A stretch of DNA of 64,000 nt from positions 62,001 through 126,000 of the forward strand of contig CAVQCN010000001.1 of the NCBI GenBank assembly GCA_963711035.1. The letters are read 5' to 3'. A program made the translations under genes and the position numbers. Within the stretch, counting starts at the first letter, position 1. Every line of letters starts with the position of its first letter. This document shows, in pieces, positions 1-7,973 of this stretch. The notes beneath the pieces were generated by a model. That model saw only the letters and a list, made by a program, of their open reading frames with translations, was not told where the DNA came from and did not search any database. The DNA is from WHTK01 sp963711035 (GTDB taxonomy: Bacteria; Chloroflexota; Dehalococcoidia; DSTF01; WHTK01).

Positions 1-1
1 G

Positions 2-589
2 ATCGAAGCGATCATCGCCGACGGCGCGTCGTACTTCCAGCTCGACTCGCTGCATTACGTGGAGCGCATTGCCTACGAGGCGATCCGCGATCGCATGATC
101 GAGGACGGCGAGGACCCGAACCTCTACCTGGACAAGCTCATCGCCGCTGACAATTCCGTCCTCGCAGCCGCGCAGAACAAGGGCGTGACCATCGGCTTGC
201 ACATGTGCCGCGGCAACAACCGCAGCGCCTGGCACGCCGAAGGAAGCTACGAGCCGATCGCGGAGAAGGCATTCAGCCAGCTCAACGTCGATCGCTTCCT
301 GCTGGAGTTCGACACCGAACGAGCCGGAGGATTCGAGCCCCTGCGGTTCATGCCCAGGAACAAAATGGTCGTCCTTGGTCTGATCAGTTCGAAGAACCCG
401 GAGCTCGAGTCGATCGATGACCTGCGGCGGCGTGTCGACGAGGCAACCCGCTACGTGCCGATCGAGAACCTGGCCATTTCGCCGCAGTGTGGCTTCGCCT
501 CCTCGGACCTCGGCAACCTCCTCTCCTGGGACGAGCAGCGCCGCAAGCTCGAACTCGTCGTCGAGGCGTCGCAGAAGATCTGGGGCTAG
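2..589 (+). CDS. Cobalamin-independent methionine synthase (MetE C-terminal domain) family, 5'-truncated
   Basis: The reading frame is open from base 2, so the gene starts upstream of the window; the GTG at 59 is internal. The visible 195 residues are the C-terminal half of a MetE-type TIM barrel, which transfers a methyl group to a zinc-bound thiol. The expected zinc ligands are present: His and Cys in GLHMCRGNN, the Glu of LLEFDTERAG, and the Cys of SPQCGFAS. The opening residues (GASYFQLDS) match the usual barrel strand. The length and lack of the long MetE N-terminal half cannot be judged here; many bacteria carry single-domain paralogues (about 350-370 aa) that use other methyl donors or acceptors, so true methionine synthase activity is not certain. 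A strong hairpin follows at 630-661. Confidence 0.85.
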   Translation: MEAIIADGASYFQLDSLHYVERIAYEAIRDRMIEDGEDPNLYLDKLIAADNSVLAAAQNKGVTIGLHMCRGNNRSAWHAEGSYEPIAEKAFSQLNVDRFLLEFDTERAGGFEPLRFMPRNKMVVLGLISSKNPELESIDDLRRRVDEATRYVPIENLAISPQCGFASSDLGNLLSWDEQRRKLELVVEASQKIWG

Positions 590-629
590 CAGCGGAAGGA
601 CGCCGGACGGCCTTAGAAGCTCTCGCTCA

Positions 630-661
630 CCGACGCCGCGGCCGTTCGTCCGCGGCGTCGG
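630..661. terminator. Perfect 12-bp hairpin between convergent genes
   Basis: Bases 630-641 and 650-661 form a perfect 12-bp GC-rich inverted repeat with an 8-nt loop. It lies between the end of the MetE-like gene (589) and the convergent end of the ATPase operon. There is no long T tract on either strand, so it is best described as a bidirectional terminator-like hairpin. Confidence 0.6.
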
Positions 662-666
662 TGCCG

Positions 667-867
667 TCACTCGGCTGCCGGCGCAACCGCTCTCAACTCG
701 GGGCCGACCCCGGAGCGCTGACCTGATAGCCGCTCCCGCAGTTGCTGCCGTGTCTCGCCGTCACCCGTGACCAGAATGACCACGACGAGAAGGATTGGTA
801 CCCCAACTCCTGCCACGAACCGCGCCGGAGAACCACCTGTCGTCCAACGCCAGTAGGCTCCGACCAC
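667..867 (-). CDS. Putative small single-TM protein at the 3' end of the N-ATPase operon
   Basis: A 66-residue frame runs from a GTG at 867 to TGA at 667, starting 50 bp after the atpG stop on the same strand. It has one clear hydrophobic helix (about residues 18-34, FVAGVGVPILLVVVILV) followed by a charged Arg-rich tail. It fills the otherwise empty 590-916 interval together with the hairpin at 630-661. The ribosome-binding site is weak and I recognise no family, so this may be a real small membrane protein co-transcribed with the ATPase or only a chance open frame. Confidence 0.35.
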   Translation of the reverse strand: MVGAYWRWTTGGSPARFVAGVGVPILLVVVILVTGDGETRQQLRERLSGQRSGVGPELRAVAPAAE

Positions 868-916
868 CTTGATTGAATTGCATTGGAAATCGCGACGTCG
901 AGATTCGAGCAGCCGC

Positions 917-1798
917 TCATTGGTCCTGCCTGTTCGCCGATGCGATGTACGAAGCAGCCTCGAAACCGCTGATGATCTCGAGCAGCGCGTTCGTCTCGGC
1001 GAACTGGCGCGCCTGGTTCGCGGCCACTGACAGCTCATCCAGCCGCTTGCGGGCGTTGTCGGTTGCCAGCTTCATCGCGGCGACCCGGGCAAGCTCCTCA
1101 CTCGTTGAGGAGAGGATGATCGCCTCGTAGAGGTCGATCAGGACGCGTTCTGTGATCAAGTGCGTCACGAGGGCGCTCACATCCTCGGCCGGCTTGATCG
1201 CCGCTTGCGGCCGTGGCTGCGACTCGGACCACTCAAACGGGAACAGCTGGGAGCTGACCACCTCGTGCTGGAAGCGGTGCACTGGCGCGTTGTGAATCAC
1301 CAGGAGCCGGCTGCAGCCACGCTGATCCATGAGGTCGAGTATTTGCAGCACCAACGCTTCGACGTCCGGGTAGCTGGGCGCCGCGAAGGACGGCGTTGGT
1401 GACCAGAAAGCTAGATCGAGATGGTGCACCGCGAACAGCCGCTTGCCCTGCGTGCCGAGGCAAACGAGCTCGACCTCTTCGCCGTCCGCCTTGAGCCTCT
1501 CGATGAGGTCGACCGTCGACCCGACCAGGCTGCGGTTGAAGTTGCCGCACAGGCCGCGCTCCGAGGTGATGGCAACGAGCATGACGTTGCCACCGGTCAC
1601 ATCGAGGTGGCTGCCTACCACACCTCCCGCCTGCTGGAGCTGCCCATGCAATCGCCGCGAGTAGTCGGCCAGCGGCTGCAGTTGTCGTTCGGCATGCCGG
1701 AAGGCGATCTCGGCCACGGAGCGGATTGCCTCGAGGAGCGGCACGACCTGCTCGATCGAGTGCTGACGCGACAGGATCGACTGGTAGTCAGCCGTCAT
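917..1798 (-). CDS. atpG: N-ATPase (F-type) gamma subunit AtpG
   Basis: This 293-residue protein is the central-stalk gamma subunit of an F1-type ATPase, the rotor shaft that couples alpha/beta catalysis to the c ring. The N-terminal helix contains the family pattern ...RQHSIEQVVPLLEAIRSVAEIAFRHAE, and the C-terminal helix (about 230-293) is the second half of the coiled coil with LASTSEELARVAAMKLATDNARKR-like sequence. The mid-domain has GLCGNFN. The ATG overlaps the atpA stop as ATGA, indicating translational coupling. It is the last gene of the atpDCQRBEFAG order. It is divergent from standard gamma subunits, as is usual in N-ATPases. Confidence 0.9.
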   Translation of the reverse strand: MTADYQSILSRQHSIEQVVPLLEAIRSVAEIAFRHAERQLQPLADYSRRLHGQLQQAGGVVGSHLDVTGGNVMLVAITSERGLCGNFNRSLVGSTVDLIERLKADGEEVELVCLGTQGKRLFAVHHLDLAFWSPTPSFAAPSYPDVEALVLQILDLMDQRGCSRLLVIHNAPVHRFQHEVVSSQLFPFEWSESQPRPQAAIKPAEDVSALVTHLITERVLIDLYEAIILSSTSEELARVAAMKLATDNARKRLDELSVAANQARQFAETNALLEIISGFEAASYIASANRQDQ

Positions 1799-3306
1799 CG
1801 CTGGATCGCCTCCTTGGCCTGCTGGATCCAGCGCGACAGGTCGTCTGCCAGCTCAGCCGTGACGCCGTCGGCCGACTCTGCGGTGGCCGCGACCCGCATC
1901 GCAAACTCCGGCACGGAGGCGAGCGACGCTTCGAAGTCCGGGATACTCGACGGCTCGACGTCGTCCAGCAGACCGCTCTTCAGAGCCCATATCTCGGCCA
2001 GCTCCAGTGGCAGCGATACCGGCTCGCGCTCGCGTTGCCGCAGCACCGCCGCCAGGCGTTCGCCGCGCGCCAGCTGACGCTGCGTCGACTCGTCCAGCAA
2101 GGTGCCGAAGCGGGTGAAGGCGCGCACCTCCTCGTATTGCGACTGCTCGACTCGCAGGTTGGCGGCAGCTTCCCTGAGCGGACCGGGCTGAGCGCTGCCG
2201 CCGACACGGGATACGGATAGGCCCACGTCTACGGGCGGCAGCTGACCTTGCGCGAAGAGGCTGGCGTCCAGGTATATCTGGCCGTCCGTCATCGAAATCA
2301 GGTTGGTCGGAATGAAGCCCGAGAAGTTGCCTCGCTGCGTCTCGATGATAGGCAGCGCCGTCACGGAGCCGCCGCCGTGCTCGGCGCTCAGCTTGAAGGA
2401 GCGCTCCATGAGGCGAGCATGCGCATAGAAGATGTCGCCGGGGTACGCCTCGCGCGTCGGGGGGCGACGCAGCAGCAGCGAGATGGCGCGATAGGCGTCC
2501 GCGTGCTTCGTCAGGTCGTCGTAGACGATCAGCACTGCCTTGCCCTGGTAGGCAAACCACTCGGCGATGGAGCAACCCGCGTACGGCGCCAGGTACTGCA
2601 ATGAGACCGGCTCCGAGGCGTCCGCGACGACGATCACACTGTGACCAAGCGAATCGTGCTCTGCCATCTCGTCCAGCAGCCGCCGCACCGAGGAACGCTT
2701 GGTGCCGATGCTGACGTAGACGCAGATCACGCCCGTCTGGCGCTGATTGATGAGCGCGTCGATGGCGATGCTGGTCTTGCCGGTCTCGCGGTCGCCCAGG
2801 ATGAGCTCACGCTGGCCGCGGCCTATCGGGATCGCAGCGTCGATCACTTTGAGGCCCGTAAGCAGCGGCTCGCGCACCGGCTCGCGATCGAGTACTGCCG
2901 GCGCCTCCTGCTCCACCTCGCGCCACTCTCTCGTCTCGATCGGTGGACCGTCGTCTCGTGGACGGCCGAGGGGATCGATCACTCGCCCGAGAAGCTCATT
3001 GCCGACCGGTGTGGAAGCCAGCTGGCCGACGCGCAGCACGGCGGATCCGGCGTCTATGCCGGTCTCTTTGCCGAACAAGATGCAGCCCACGACCTCGCGA
3101 TCCAGGTCCAGAACGAGGCCTCGCGTGCCGTTCTCGAAGATGACGATCTCGCCGCTCGCCACCTCGGGCAGGCCGGCCACGCGGACCACACCGTCGCCGA
3201 GGCTCAGCACCCGGCCCACGTCGCGTACCGAGGGCGTGATGCTGAGCTCGCCGGCGCGTAGCTCGAGACGCCGCAGGATGTCTTGCAGGCTCTCTTCGAT
3301 CGACAC
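1795..3306 (-). CDS. atpA: N-ATPase alpha subunit AtpA
   Basis: This 503-residue protein is the non-catalytic nucleotide-binding alpha subunit of the F1 hexamer. It shows the N-terminal beta barrel, a P-loop at 171-178 (GDRETGKT, the alpha-type variant), the downstream ISMTDGQIYLD segment typical of alpha, and the VGLSVSRVGGSAQ motif. The start is a GTG at 3306 whose G is shared with the TAG stop of atpF (TAGTG), a 1-bp overlap that implies coupling. It overlaps atpG by 4 bp downstream. The gene lies in the N-ATPase operon order, with no separate delta gene in front of it. Confidence 0.95.
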   Translation of the reverse strand: MSIEESLQDILRRLELRAGELSITPSVRDVGRVLSLGDGVVRVAGLPEVASGEIVIFENGTRGLVLDLDREVVGCILFGKETGIDAGSAVLRVGQLASTPVGNELLGRVIDPLGRPRDDGPPIETREWREVEQEAPAVLDREPVREPLLTGLKVIDAAIPIGRGQRELILGDRETGKTSIAIDALINQRQTGVICVYVSIGTKRSSVRRLLDEMAEHDSLGHSVIVVADASEPVSLQYLAPYAGCSIAEWFAYQGKAVLIVYDDLTKHADAYRAISLLLRRPPTREAYPGDIFYAHARLMERSFKLSAEHGGGSVTALPIIETQRGNFSGFIPTNLISMTDGQIYLDASLFAQGQLPPVDVGLSVSRVGGSAQPGPLREAAANLRVEQSQYEEVRAFTRFGTLLDESTQRQLARGERLAAVLRQREREPVSLPLELAEIWALKSGLLDDVEPSSIPDFEASLASVPEFAMRVAATAESADGVTAELADDLSRWIQQAKEAIQR

Positions 3307-4073
3307 TAACCGGCCCTTCCTTCGAACGCAGCGCTGCTGAGGCGGGACAGCTCATCTCGGAGGCTCATTTCGATGACGAAGGTGCTGGCCACGATGGTCA
3401 CGCCGGCGATCAACGCCGGGTCGACCGTCGTTTCCAGGGTCAGCGACTCAGGCTCGACCTCCGCGGTGTGAGCCAGGGCCTGACGCAGCTGATCTTGAAT
3501 CGCCTCGTCCAGCGGGTAGGCCGTGAGCACCTGCACCGGATGCGGACCGTGGCGCAACGCGAGGCGCAGGCCATCCAGAGCCCCCGCATCGGGCTGCAGG
3601 CCTGTCTCCAACAGCTGCTCCACCATCGCTTCGTGCACCTGAGGACCCGCCGTCTTGCGGATCACCTCGGCCGCGACCGCGACCGCCGATTCGGACAGGC
3701 GCGCGCCCATCCGGTTCAGCGCTTGAGCCGCCTCTTGCTCCGCCGTCCTGCGCGCCGCCTCGATTATCGATGCTGCCGCTTCCCGCGCGTCCTCCAGAAT
3801 CTGCTGACGCTGATGCGCCGCGTCGGCGCGCGTGGAGCCGAGCAGCACGGCAGCCTGACGGGAGGCCTCCGCCTTCTGCTGCTGCAGGTGAGCCCGCTCC
3901 TCATCGGCCGCCCGAGCGCGCTCGTCGGCGTCCTGCAGACGGGCGGCAATGCGGTCCTCCCGGGACTGCATGACGTTGAGCAGCGGCCGGTAGAGGAACT
4001 TCGTCAGGATGGCGAGCAGGATGAGGAAGTTGATGATCTGAAAGACGAAGGTCGGAACGTCGAAGCCCAGCAT
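3306..4073 (-). CDS. atpF: N-ATPase b subunit with delta-like C-terminal domain, AtpF
   Basis: The protein has 255 residues, against about 155-170 for a standard b subunit. Residues 8-28 form one membrane helix (FVFQIINFLILLAILTKFLY), followed by a long charged coiled coil rich in Ala, Glu, Gln and Arg (about 35-135). The C-terminal part (about 175-250), containing TTVDPALIAGVTIVASTFVIEMSLRDELSRL split across the last strand and helix, resembles the C-terminal domain of the delta subunit (the vDp.liGG.......D.S...rL pattern). The protein therefore probably serves as peripheral stalk plus delta-type connector, which fits the lack of a separate atpH gene. The spacing to atpE is 20 bp. Confidence 0.88.
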   Translation of the reverse strand: MLGFDVPTFVFQIINFLILLAILTKFLYRPLLNVMQSREDRIAARLQDADERARAADEERAHLQQQKAEASRQAAVLLGSTRADAAHQRQQILEDAREAAASIIEAARRTAEQEAAQALNRMGARLSESAVAVAAEVIRKTAGPQVHEAMVEQLLETGLQPDAGALDGLRLALRHGPHPVQVLTAYPLDEAIQDQLRQALAHTAEVEPESLTLETTVDPALIAGVTIVASTFVIEMSLRDELSRLSSAAFEGRAG

Positions 4074-4093
4074 CTTCTACGGTCTACCTGCGG

Positions 4094-4639
4094 CTATCCG
4101 AGGACTTTGCTCGTAAGCGGGTTGGCAAAGAGCAGGATTAGCGAGACGATCAGGGCGTACAGGGCCAGCGATTCGAGCAGCGCCAGGCTGATGTACAGCG
4201 TGGTCGAGACTGAATCGCGGGCGCCGGGCTGTTCCGCCACGGCCGTCATCGCGGCGGCCGTCACGCGCCCCTGGCCCAGCGCCACCAGCGCGGTGCCAAG
4301 CGCGATCGACACGGCCGACATGACCGCCGAAGCGGTGAGGAACCAGAAGGCAGGCTTGCCCTGCGCCACCGCGCGAGCAAGGTCGTTTTCCAGCGGATTC
4401 GCGAACAGCAGGATCAGCGCCACGATCAGCACGTACAGGGCCAGCGACTCGATCATCGCCAGGCTGACGAACAGGTTGCGGCTGATCGTGCCGGCTTCGT
4501 CCGGCTGGCGCGCGATGGCCTCGAGCGCGGCCCTCGCCGCGATCGCCTGGCCGACGGCGGGCATGATCACGCCGAGGCCGATGGCGCCGCCGGCAGCGAC
4601 GATCACGGCGACGTAAAACCAGGTCTGGGAGATGGACAA
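4094..4639 (-). CDS. atpE: N-ATPase c subunit AtpE, tandem-duplicated (four TM helices), Na+-type
   Basis: This 181-residue protein contains two fused c-subunit hairpins, twice the usual 75-95 residues. Each half carries the ion-binding signature known from Na+-translocating c rings: Gln31 in helix 1 and Glu64-Ser65 plus Tyr69 in helix 2 of the first hairpin; Gln123, Glu156-Ser157 and Tyr161 in the second. Both halves also end in the conserved ILLFANP. The canonical start is TTG at 4639, but its Shine-Dalgarno spacing is poor. An in-frame CTG at 4654, overlapping the atpB stop as CTGA, lies 6 nt after a GGAGG and would add five residues (CTG-initiated M, then TIETL). The protein forms the rotor ring in the membrane, and Na+ specificity is a motif-based inference. 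Confidence 0.93.
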   Translation of the reverse strand: MSISQTWFYVAVIVAAGGAIGLGVIMPAVGQAIAARAALEAIARQPDEAGTISRNLFVSLAMIESLALYVLIVALILLFANPLENDLARAVAQGKPAFWFLTASAVMSAVSIALGTALVALGQGRVTAAAMTAVAEQPGARDSVSTTLYISLALLESLALYALIVSLILLFANPLTSKVLG

Positions 4640-4650
4640 CGTCTCGATGG

Positions 4651-5328
4651 TCAGGCGGGACCTCCTTCCGCTCGTACCGCGCCGGCAATATAGACGATGG
4701 TCAGAATCGTGAAGATGTACGCCTGCAGCACGCCGATGAAAAGGCCGAACACCTGCAGCAGCGCCGGCAGCACCAGCGGCAGGATGACGAGCAGCACGGC
4801 CACGATGATCTGGTGAGACAGCATATTGCCGAAGAGCCGGATGGCCAGCGAGAACGTGCGCGTCAGGTGGCTGAAGACGTTCATCGGCAGCATAAGCACG
4901 GTGGGCTCCGAGAACGTCTTCAGGTAGCCCAACAGGCCGAGCTCACGGATGCCGAAGTAGTGCACCGAGAAGAAGACGATCACCGCGAGCGCCGCAGGCG
5001 TGCTGATCGTCGCAGTCGGCGCTTCGACGCCCGGCAGCACCGCCATCATGTTGGCAACGAGCACAAAGATTCCCACCGACGCGACCAGCGGCAGATAGCG
5101 GCGCGCATCCGGCCCCGTCATCTCGCCGAGAAGATCGTTCAGGCTGCCGGCGCCCCATTCCAGCGCCGCCTGCCAGCGCGAGGGCCGCTCCTGCAGCCGC
5201 TGGCCGGCGAAAACGGCCGCAACCGAGAGCACCAGCACCATGCCCCACGTGGCCAGCACGGTCGCCGTGACCTCGACACCGAGAAGCGTGAAGACGACGT
5301 CCTTCGTCAAGACGTCAAGCAGAACCAC
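4651..5328 (-). CDS. atpB: N-ATPase a subunit AtpB
   Basis: This is the stator membrane subunit that forms the ion half-channels against the c ring. It is about 225 residues long with five to six hydrophobic segments. The essential Arg lies in HLTRTFSLAIRLFGNM, followed by the conserved Gln region in LLQVFGLFIGVLQAYIFTILT. An upstream ATG at 5352 exists, but a strong GGGAGG sits 6 nt before the GTG at 5328, so I chose the GTG. It overlaps the end of atpR by 14 bp, and its stop is embedded in the presumed atpE start region. Confidence 0.92.
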   Translation of the reverse strand: MVLLDVLTKDVVFTLLGVEVTATVLATWGMVLVLSVAAVFAGQRLQERPSRWQAALEWGAGSLNDLLGEMTGPDARRYLPLVASVGIFVLVANMMAVLPGVEAPTATISTPAALAVIVFFSVHYFGIRELGLLGYLKTFSEPTVLMLPMNVFSHLTRTFSLAIRLFGNMLSHQIIVAVLLVILPLVLPALLQVFGLFIGVLQAYIFTILTIVYIAGAVRAEGGPA

Positions 5329-5620
5329 GGTGCGCCTCCCGTAAGGCCCCAAGCATCGTCCTCAGGAGAACGGCGCCGTACAACGCCGCGAATCCAGCAA
5401 ATGCGCCCAGTACGGGCAGCCAAAGCCCGGCGACGAGGCCCACCACCGCGCTGGCAAGGAACGCCACTCGCAGGGCGATGGTCAGCGCGATGAGCACCGG
5501 CAGGTCGGCGCGGCGCTGCACCACAGCCTCCGCTTCACGCCGCAGCAACTGGGTCTGCGCAATGCCAGCCGCAATGCCGAGGACGACGAACAAGAGCGTC
5601 ACACTCGTCACGTTAATCAC
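5315..5620 (-). CDS. atpR: N-ATPase subunit AtpR
   Basis: This 101-residue protein is predicted to have three transmembrane helices (about 5-22, 42-60 and 64-88). It sits between atpQ and atpB, the position of the N-ATPase-specific gene atpR. AtpR proteins are thought to interact with the c subunit or assist ring assembly. No catalytic motif is expected. Its start overlaps the atpQ end by 8 bp and its end overlaps atpB. Assignment rests mainly on synteny, size and topology. Confidence 0.8.
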   Translation of the reverse strand: MINVTSVTLLFVVLGIAAGIAQTQLLRREAEAVVQRRADLPVLIALTIALRVAFLASAVVGLVAGLWLPVLGAFAGFAALYGAVLLRTMLGALREAHRGSA

Positions 5621-5900
5621 GACGAATCACCTTGAGCGCCCGCGATGCGGCGAGATACGCCTCGGTGAGGGCTATGCCGATGCCGGCCGCCAGCAGCAGC
5701 ACGGTGCCGTAGGGTTCGATATCGAGAGCGCCGTCGGCAACGCGGCCGAGCAGAACGCCCGCGGCTATCGGCAGAGCCATCATCCAGCCGAGGGACGTGA
5801 GATAGGCAGCGTTGCGCCAGAACCTGACATCGTGACGGCGGCCGTCAACGGATTCGTCGTCGATTCGGCCGGAGGGTGTCGGCCAGTGTTCGGTAGACAC
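5613..5900 (-). CDS. atpQ: N-ATPase subunit AtpQ (AtpI-like)
   Basis: This small protein has two transmembrane segments (LTSLGWMMALPIAAGVLLG and GTVLLLAAGIGIALTEAYLA), matching the AtpI-like AtpQ of N-ATPase operons, a putative assembly factor or Mg2+/Ca2+-handling protein. A longer frame opens at 6005, but its N-terminus runs inside atpC and looks like a shadow. The GTG at 5900 gives 95 residues and has a GGAG about 13 nt upstream; it still overlaps atpC by 56 bp. A shorter start near 5850 would need a non-standard codon. The start is therefore uncertain, while the gene itself is well supported by position and topology. Confidence 0.72.
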   Translation of the reverse strand: MSTEHWPTPSGRIDDESVDGRRHDVRFWRNAAYLTSLGWMMALPIAAGVLLGRVADGALDIEPYGTVLLLAAGIGIALTEAYLAASRALKVIRRD

Positions 5901-6246
5901 GGTCGAAGTGCTTCTCCGCCTCTTGTTCCAGCGCCCGGATCCGTTGGGACTCGACTCCAAGGCTTTGCTCCAGATCGCGATAGCTCGTGTCGAGTGCGGC
6001 GGCACCCGTGAGCAAGGTTACCAAATCGTCTTCGACGCTTAGAGATCCGCCGATCGTGGAAAGCCTGTGCTCGACATCGCCGTCGCGCAGCACGACCTGG
6101 CCGCGCATCAGCCGCGCCAGAAACGGCGCGTGGCCCGGCAGCACGCCGATCCATCCGTCCGCCAGCGGCGCAATGACGGCATCGACCGGCTGACGCCACA
6201 GCGCGCCGGTTAGCGTCAGCACCTCGACCTGCAGGCGATCAGCCAT
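5845..6246 (-). CDS. atpC: N-ATPase epsilon subunit AtpC
   Basis: This 133-residue protein has the beta-sandwich of the epsilon subunit (MADRLQVEVLTLTG..., then GWIGVLPGHAPFLARL, the family signature) and a C-terminal helical part. It links gamma to the c ring and can regulate ATP hydrolysis. The ATG at 6246 was chosen because the conserved domain begins there; the longer frame to 6339 lies inside atpD. The start overlaps the last 8 bp of atpD (ATGGCTGA), indicating coupling. Confidence 0.92.
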   Translation of the reverse strand: MADRLQVEVLTLTGALWRQPVDAVIAPLADGWIGVLPGHAPFLARLMRGQVVLRDGDVEHRLSTIGGSLSVEDDLVTLLTGAAALDTSYRDLEQSLGVESQRIRALEQEAEKHFDRVYRTLADTLRPNRRRIR

Positions 6247-7720
6247 TCGGGCCGCCTTCCGGCCGCGCCAGACGCTCTGCTTTGGCGATCGCCTCGTCGA
6301 TCGTGCCGACCATGTAGAACGCTTGCTCGGGCAGGTCATCCAGCTCGCCGGAGAGCAGGCGCTTGAAGCCCTTGATCGTTTCCTCCAGCGGCACGAAGAC
6401 GCCCTCGATGCCTGAGAACTGGGCCGTGCTGAACAGCGGCTGCGTGAGGAACCGCTGTATGCGCCGCGCTCGTTGCGCTATACGCCGCTCTTGCTCCGAT
6501 AGCTCCTCGAGCCCGAGGATCGAGATGATGTCGCGCAGCTCCTCGTACTGCGCCAGCACTTCGCGTGTGCCCCGCGCCACGTCGTAGTGCTCTTCGCCGA
6601 CGTAGAGCGGCGAAAGCAGGCGCGAGAACGAGTTCAAGGGGTCGACGGCCGGGTAGAGCCCCTGGCTCGCCAGCTCCCGCGACAGCACCGCAACCGCGTC
6701 GAGGTGGCCGAAGGCAGCTGCCGTGCCCGGATCGGTGATGTCGTCCGCCGGGACGTAGATCGCCTGCACGCTGGTGATAGAGCCGAGGCTCGCGTTGGAG
6801 ATGCGCTCCTGCAAGGCGCCCATCTCCGAGCCCAGGGTGGGCTGGTAGCCCAACACCGAGGGTACGCGCCCCAGCAAGGCGCTGACCTCCATGCCCGCCT
6901 GCACGAAGCGGTAGATGTTGTCGATGAAGAGGAGGACGTTGCGCCGCTCCCGATCGCGAAAGTACTCGGCCACCGTTAGCGCCGTGGCGGCAACGCGCAG
7001 ACGGGCGCCGGGTGACTCGTTCATCTGCCCGAAAACGAGCACCGAATTCTTGAGGACGTCCTGCTCCTTGAGCTGCAGATAGACCTCGTTCGCCTCGCGG
7101 GTGCGTTCGCCAACTCCGGCGAAGATGGCGACGCCACTGTGCTCCTGCACGGTGCGCTGCATGAGCTCCATGACCAGGACCGTCTTGCCAACGCCCGCGC
7201 CGCCGAACAACCCGGCCTTGCCCCCGCGCGGCAGGGGGAGCATGAGGTCGAGCGACTTGATACCGGTGACGAAAGGCTCGCTCGGCGTGACGACTTCGGT
7301 CAGCGTCAGCAGGTTGCCGTCGATCGGGCGCCGCTCGATGCCCGCGAACTCCTCGCCGCCGTCGATCGCCTGACCGAAGACGTTGAGTACCCGGCCCAGC
7401 GTCTCGTCGCCCACCGCTGTCGTCAGCGGACCGCCGCTATCGACGACACGCAGGCCGCGCCGCACGCCATTTGTCTCAGCCAGCGCCAGGCAGCGGACCG
7501 TACGGCTATCGAGCTGAGCCTGCACCTCGACCACCAGCGGTTGCTTGTCGCCACGTTCGACGTGCAGCGCCCGGTGAATGACGGGCAGCCCTTCGTCCGC
7601 AAACTCCACGTCCACCACGACGCCGTGCACGCCGACGACCCGCCCGCTCTGAGCGAGGCTGCCAATACCCTGAGCGGCACCGGCATCCGGAACAACGTCA
7701 ATCTCGTCTCGGTAGCTCAA
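6239..7720 (-). CDS. atpD: N-ATPase beta subunit AtpD
   Basis: This is the catalytic nucleotide-binding subunit of the F1 head. From a TTG at 7720 it has 493 residues. The P-loop GGAGVGKT falls at about 173-180, the GERTREANE motif with the catalytic Glu follows, and the Walker B strand is NVLLFIDNIYRF. The C-terminal helical domain ends with the usual LPEQAFYMVGTIDEA. The TTG has GGGGA 7 nt upstream and precedes the first beta-barrel residues; an ATG at 7876 would add 52 unconserved residues. First gene of the N-ATPase operon; the 7721-7973 interval is shared with a divergent stress-protein gene and should hold the operon promoter, though I see no clear consensus. Confidence 0.93.
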   Translation of the reverse strand: MSYRDEIDVVPDAGAAQGIGSLAQSGRVVGVHGVVVDVEFADEGLPVIHRALHVERGDKQPLVVEVQAQLDSRTVRCLALAETNGVRRGLRVVDSGGPLTTAVGDETLGRVLNVFGQAIDGGEEFAGIERRPIDGNLLTLTEVVTPSEPFVTGIKSLDLMLPLPRGGKAGLFGGAGVGKTVLVMELMQRTVQEHSGVAIFAGVGERTREANEVYLQLKEQDVLKNSVLVFGQMNESPGARLRVAATALTVAEYFRDRERRNVLLFIDNIYRFVQAGMEVSALLGRVPSVLGYQPTLGSEMGALQERISNASLGSITSVQAIYVPADDITDPGTAAAFGHLDAVAVLSRELASQGLYPAVDPLNSFSRLLSPLYVGEEHYDVARGTREVLAQYEELRDIISILGLEELSEQERRIAQRARRIQRFLTQPLFSTAQFSGIEGVFVPLEETIKGFKRLLSGELDDLPEQAFYMVGTIDEAIAKAERLARPEGGPNG

Positions 7721-7973
7721 AACAAATTCCCCGACTGGTCTTGATTTGACGACGACGGCGATCCCGATGCAAGGACGAAACGGCCCGATCTTCGCAGTCA
7801 TCGCAAATTCGCTCCGTCGAGCCACGGTTGAGCTCGCTTCGACGAAGTCGGTTGCCGCGCCGGTGAACGTTGTCATCTATCTCAGGGCCGGACGGCAACC
7901 CATGAATTGCCACTCGGCACTGACGTTTTCGGTCTCAAGACTGCAACCTTGTGAAGTGACAGGAGGCCGCGCG

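Noticed and set aside
7721..7876. Longer AtpD starting at the ATG at 7876
   Set aside because: The extra 52 residues do not resemble the beta subunit N-terminus, and TTG 7720 has a well-spaced GGGGA.
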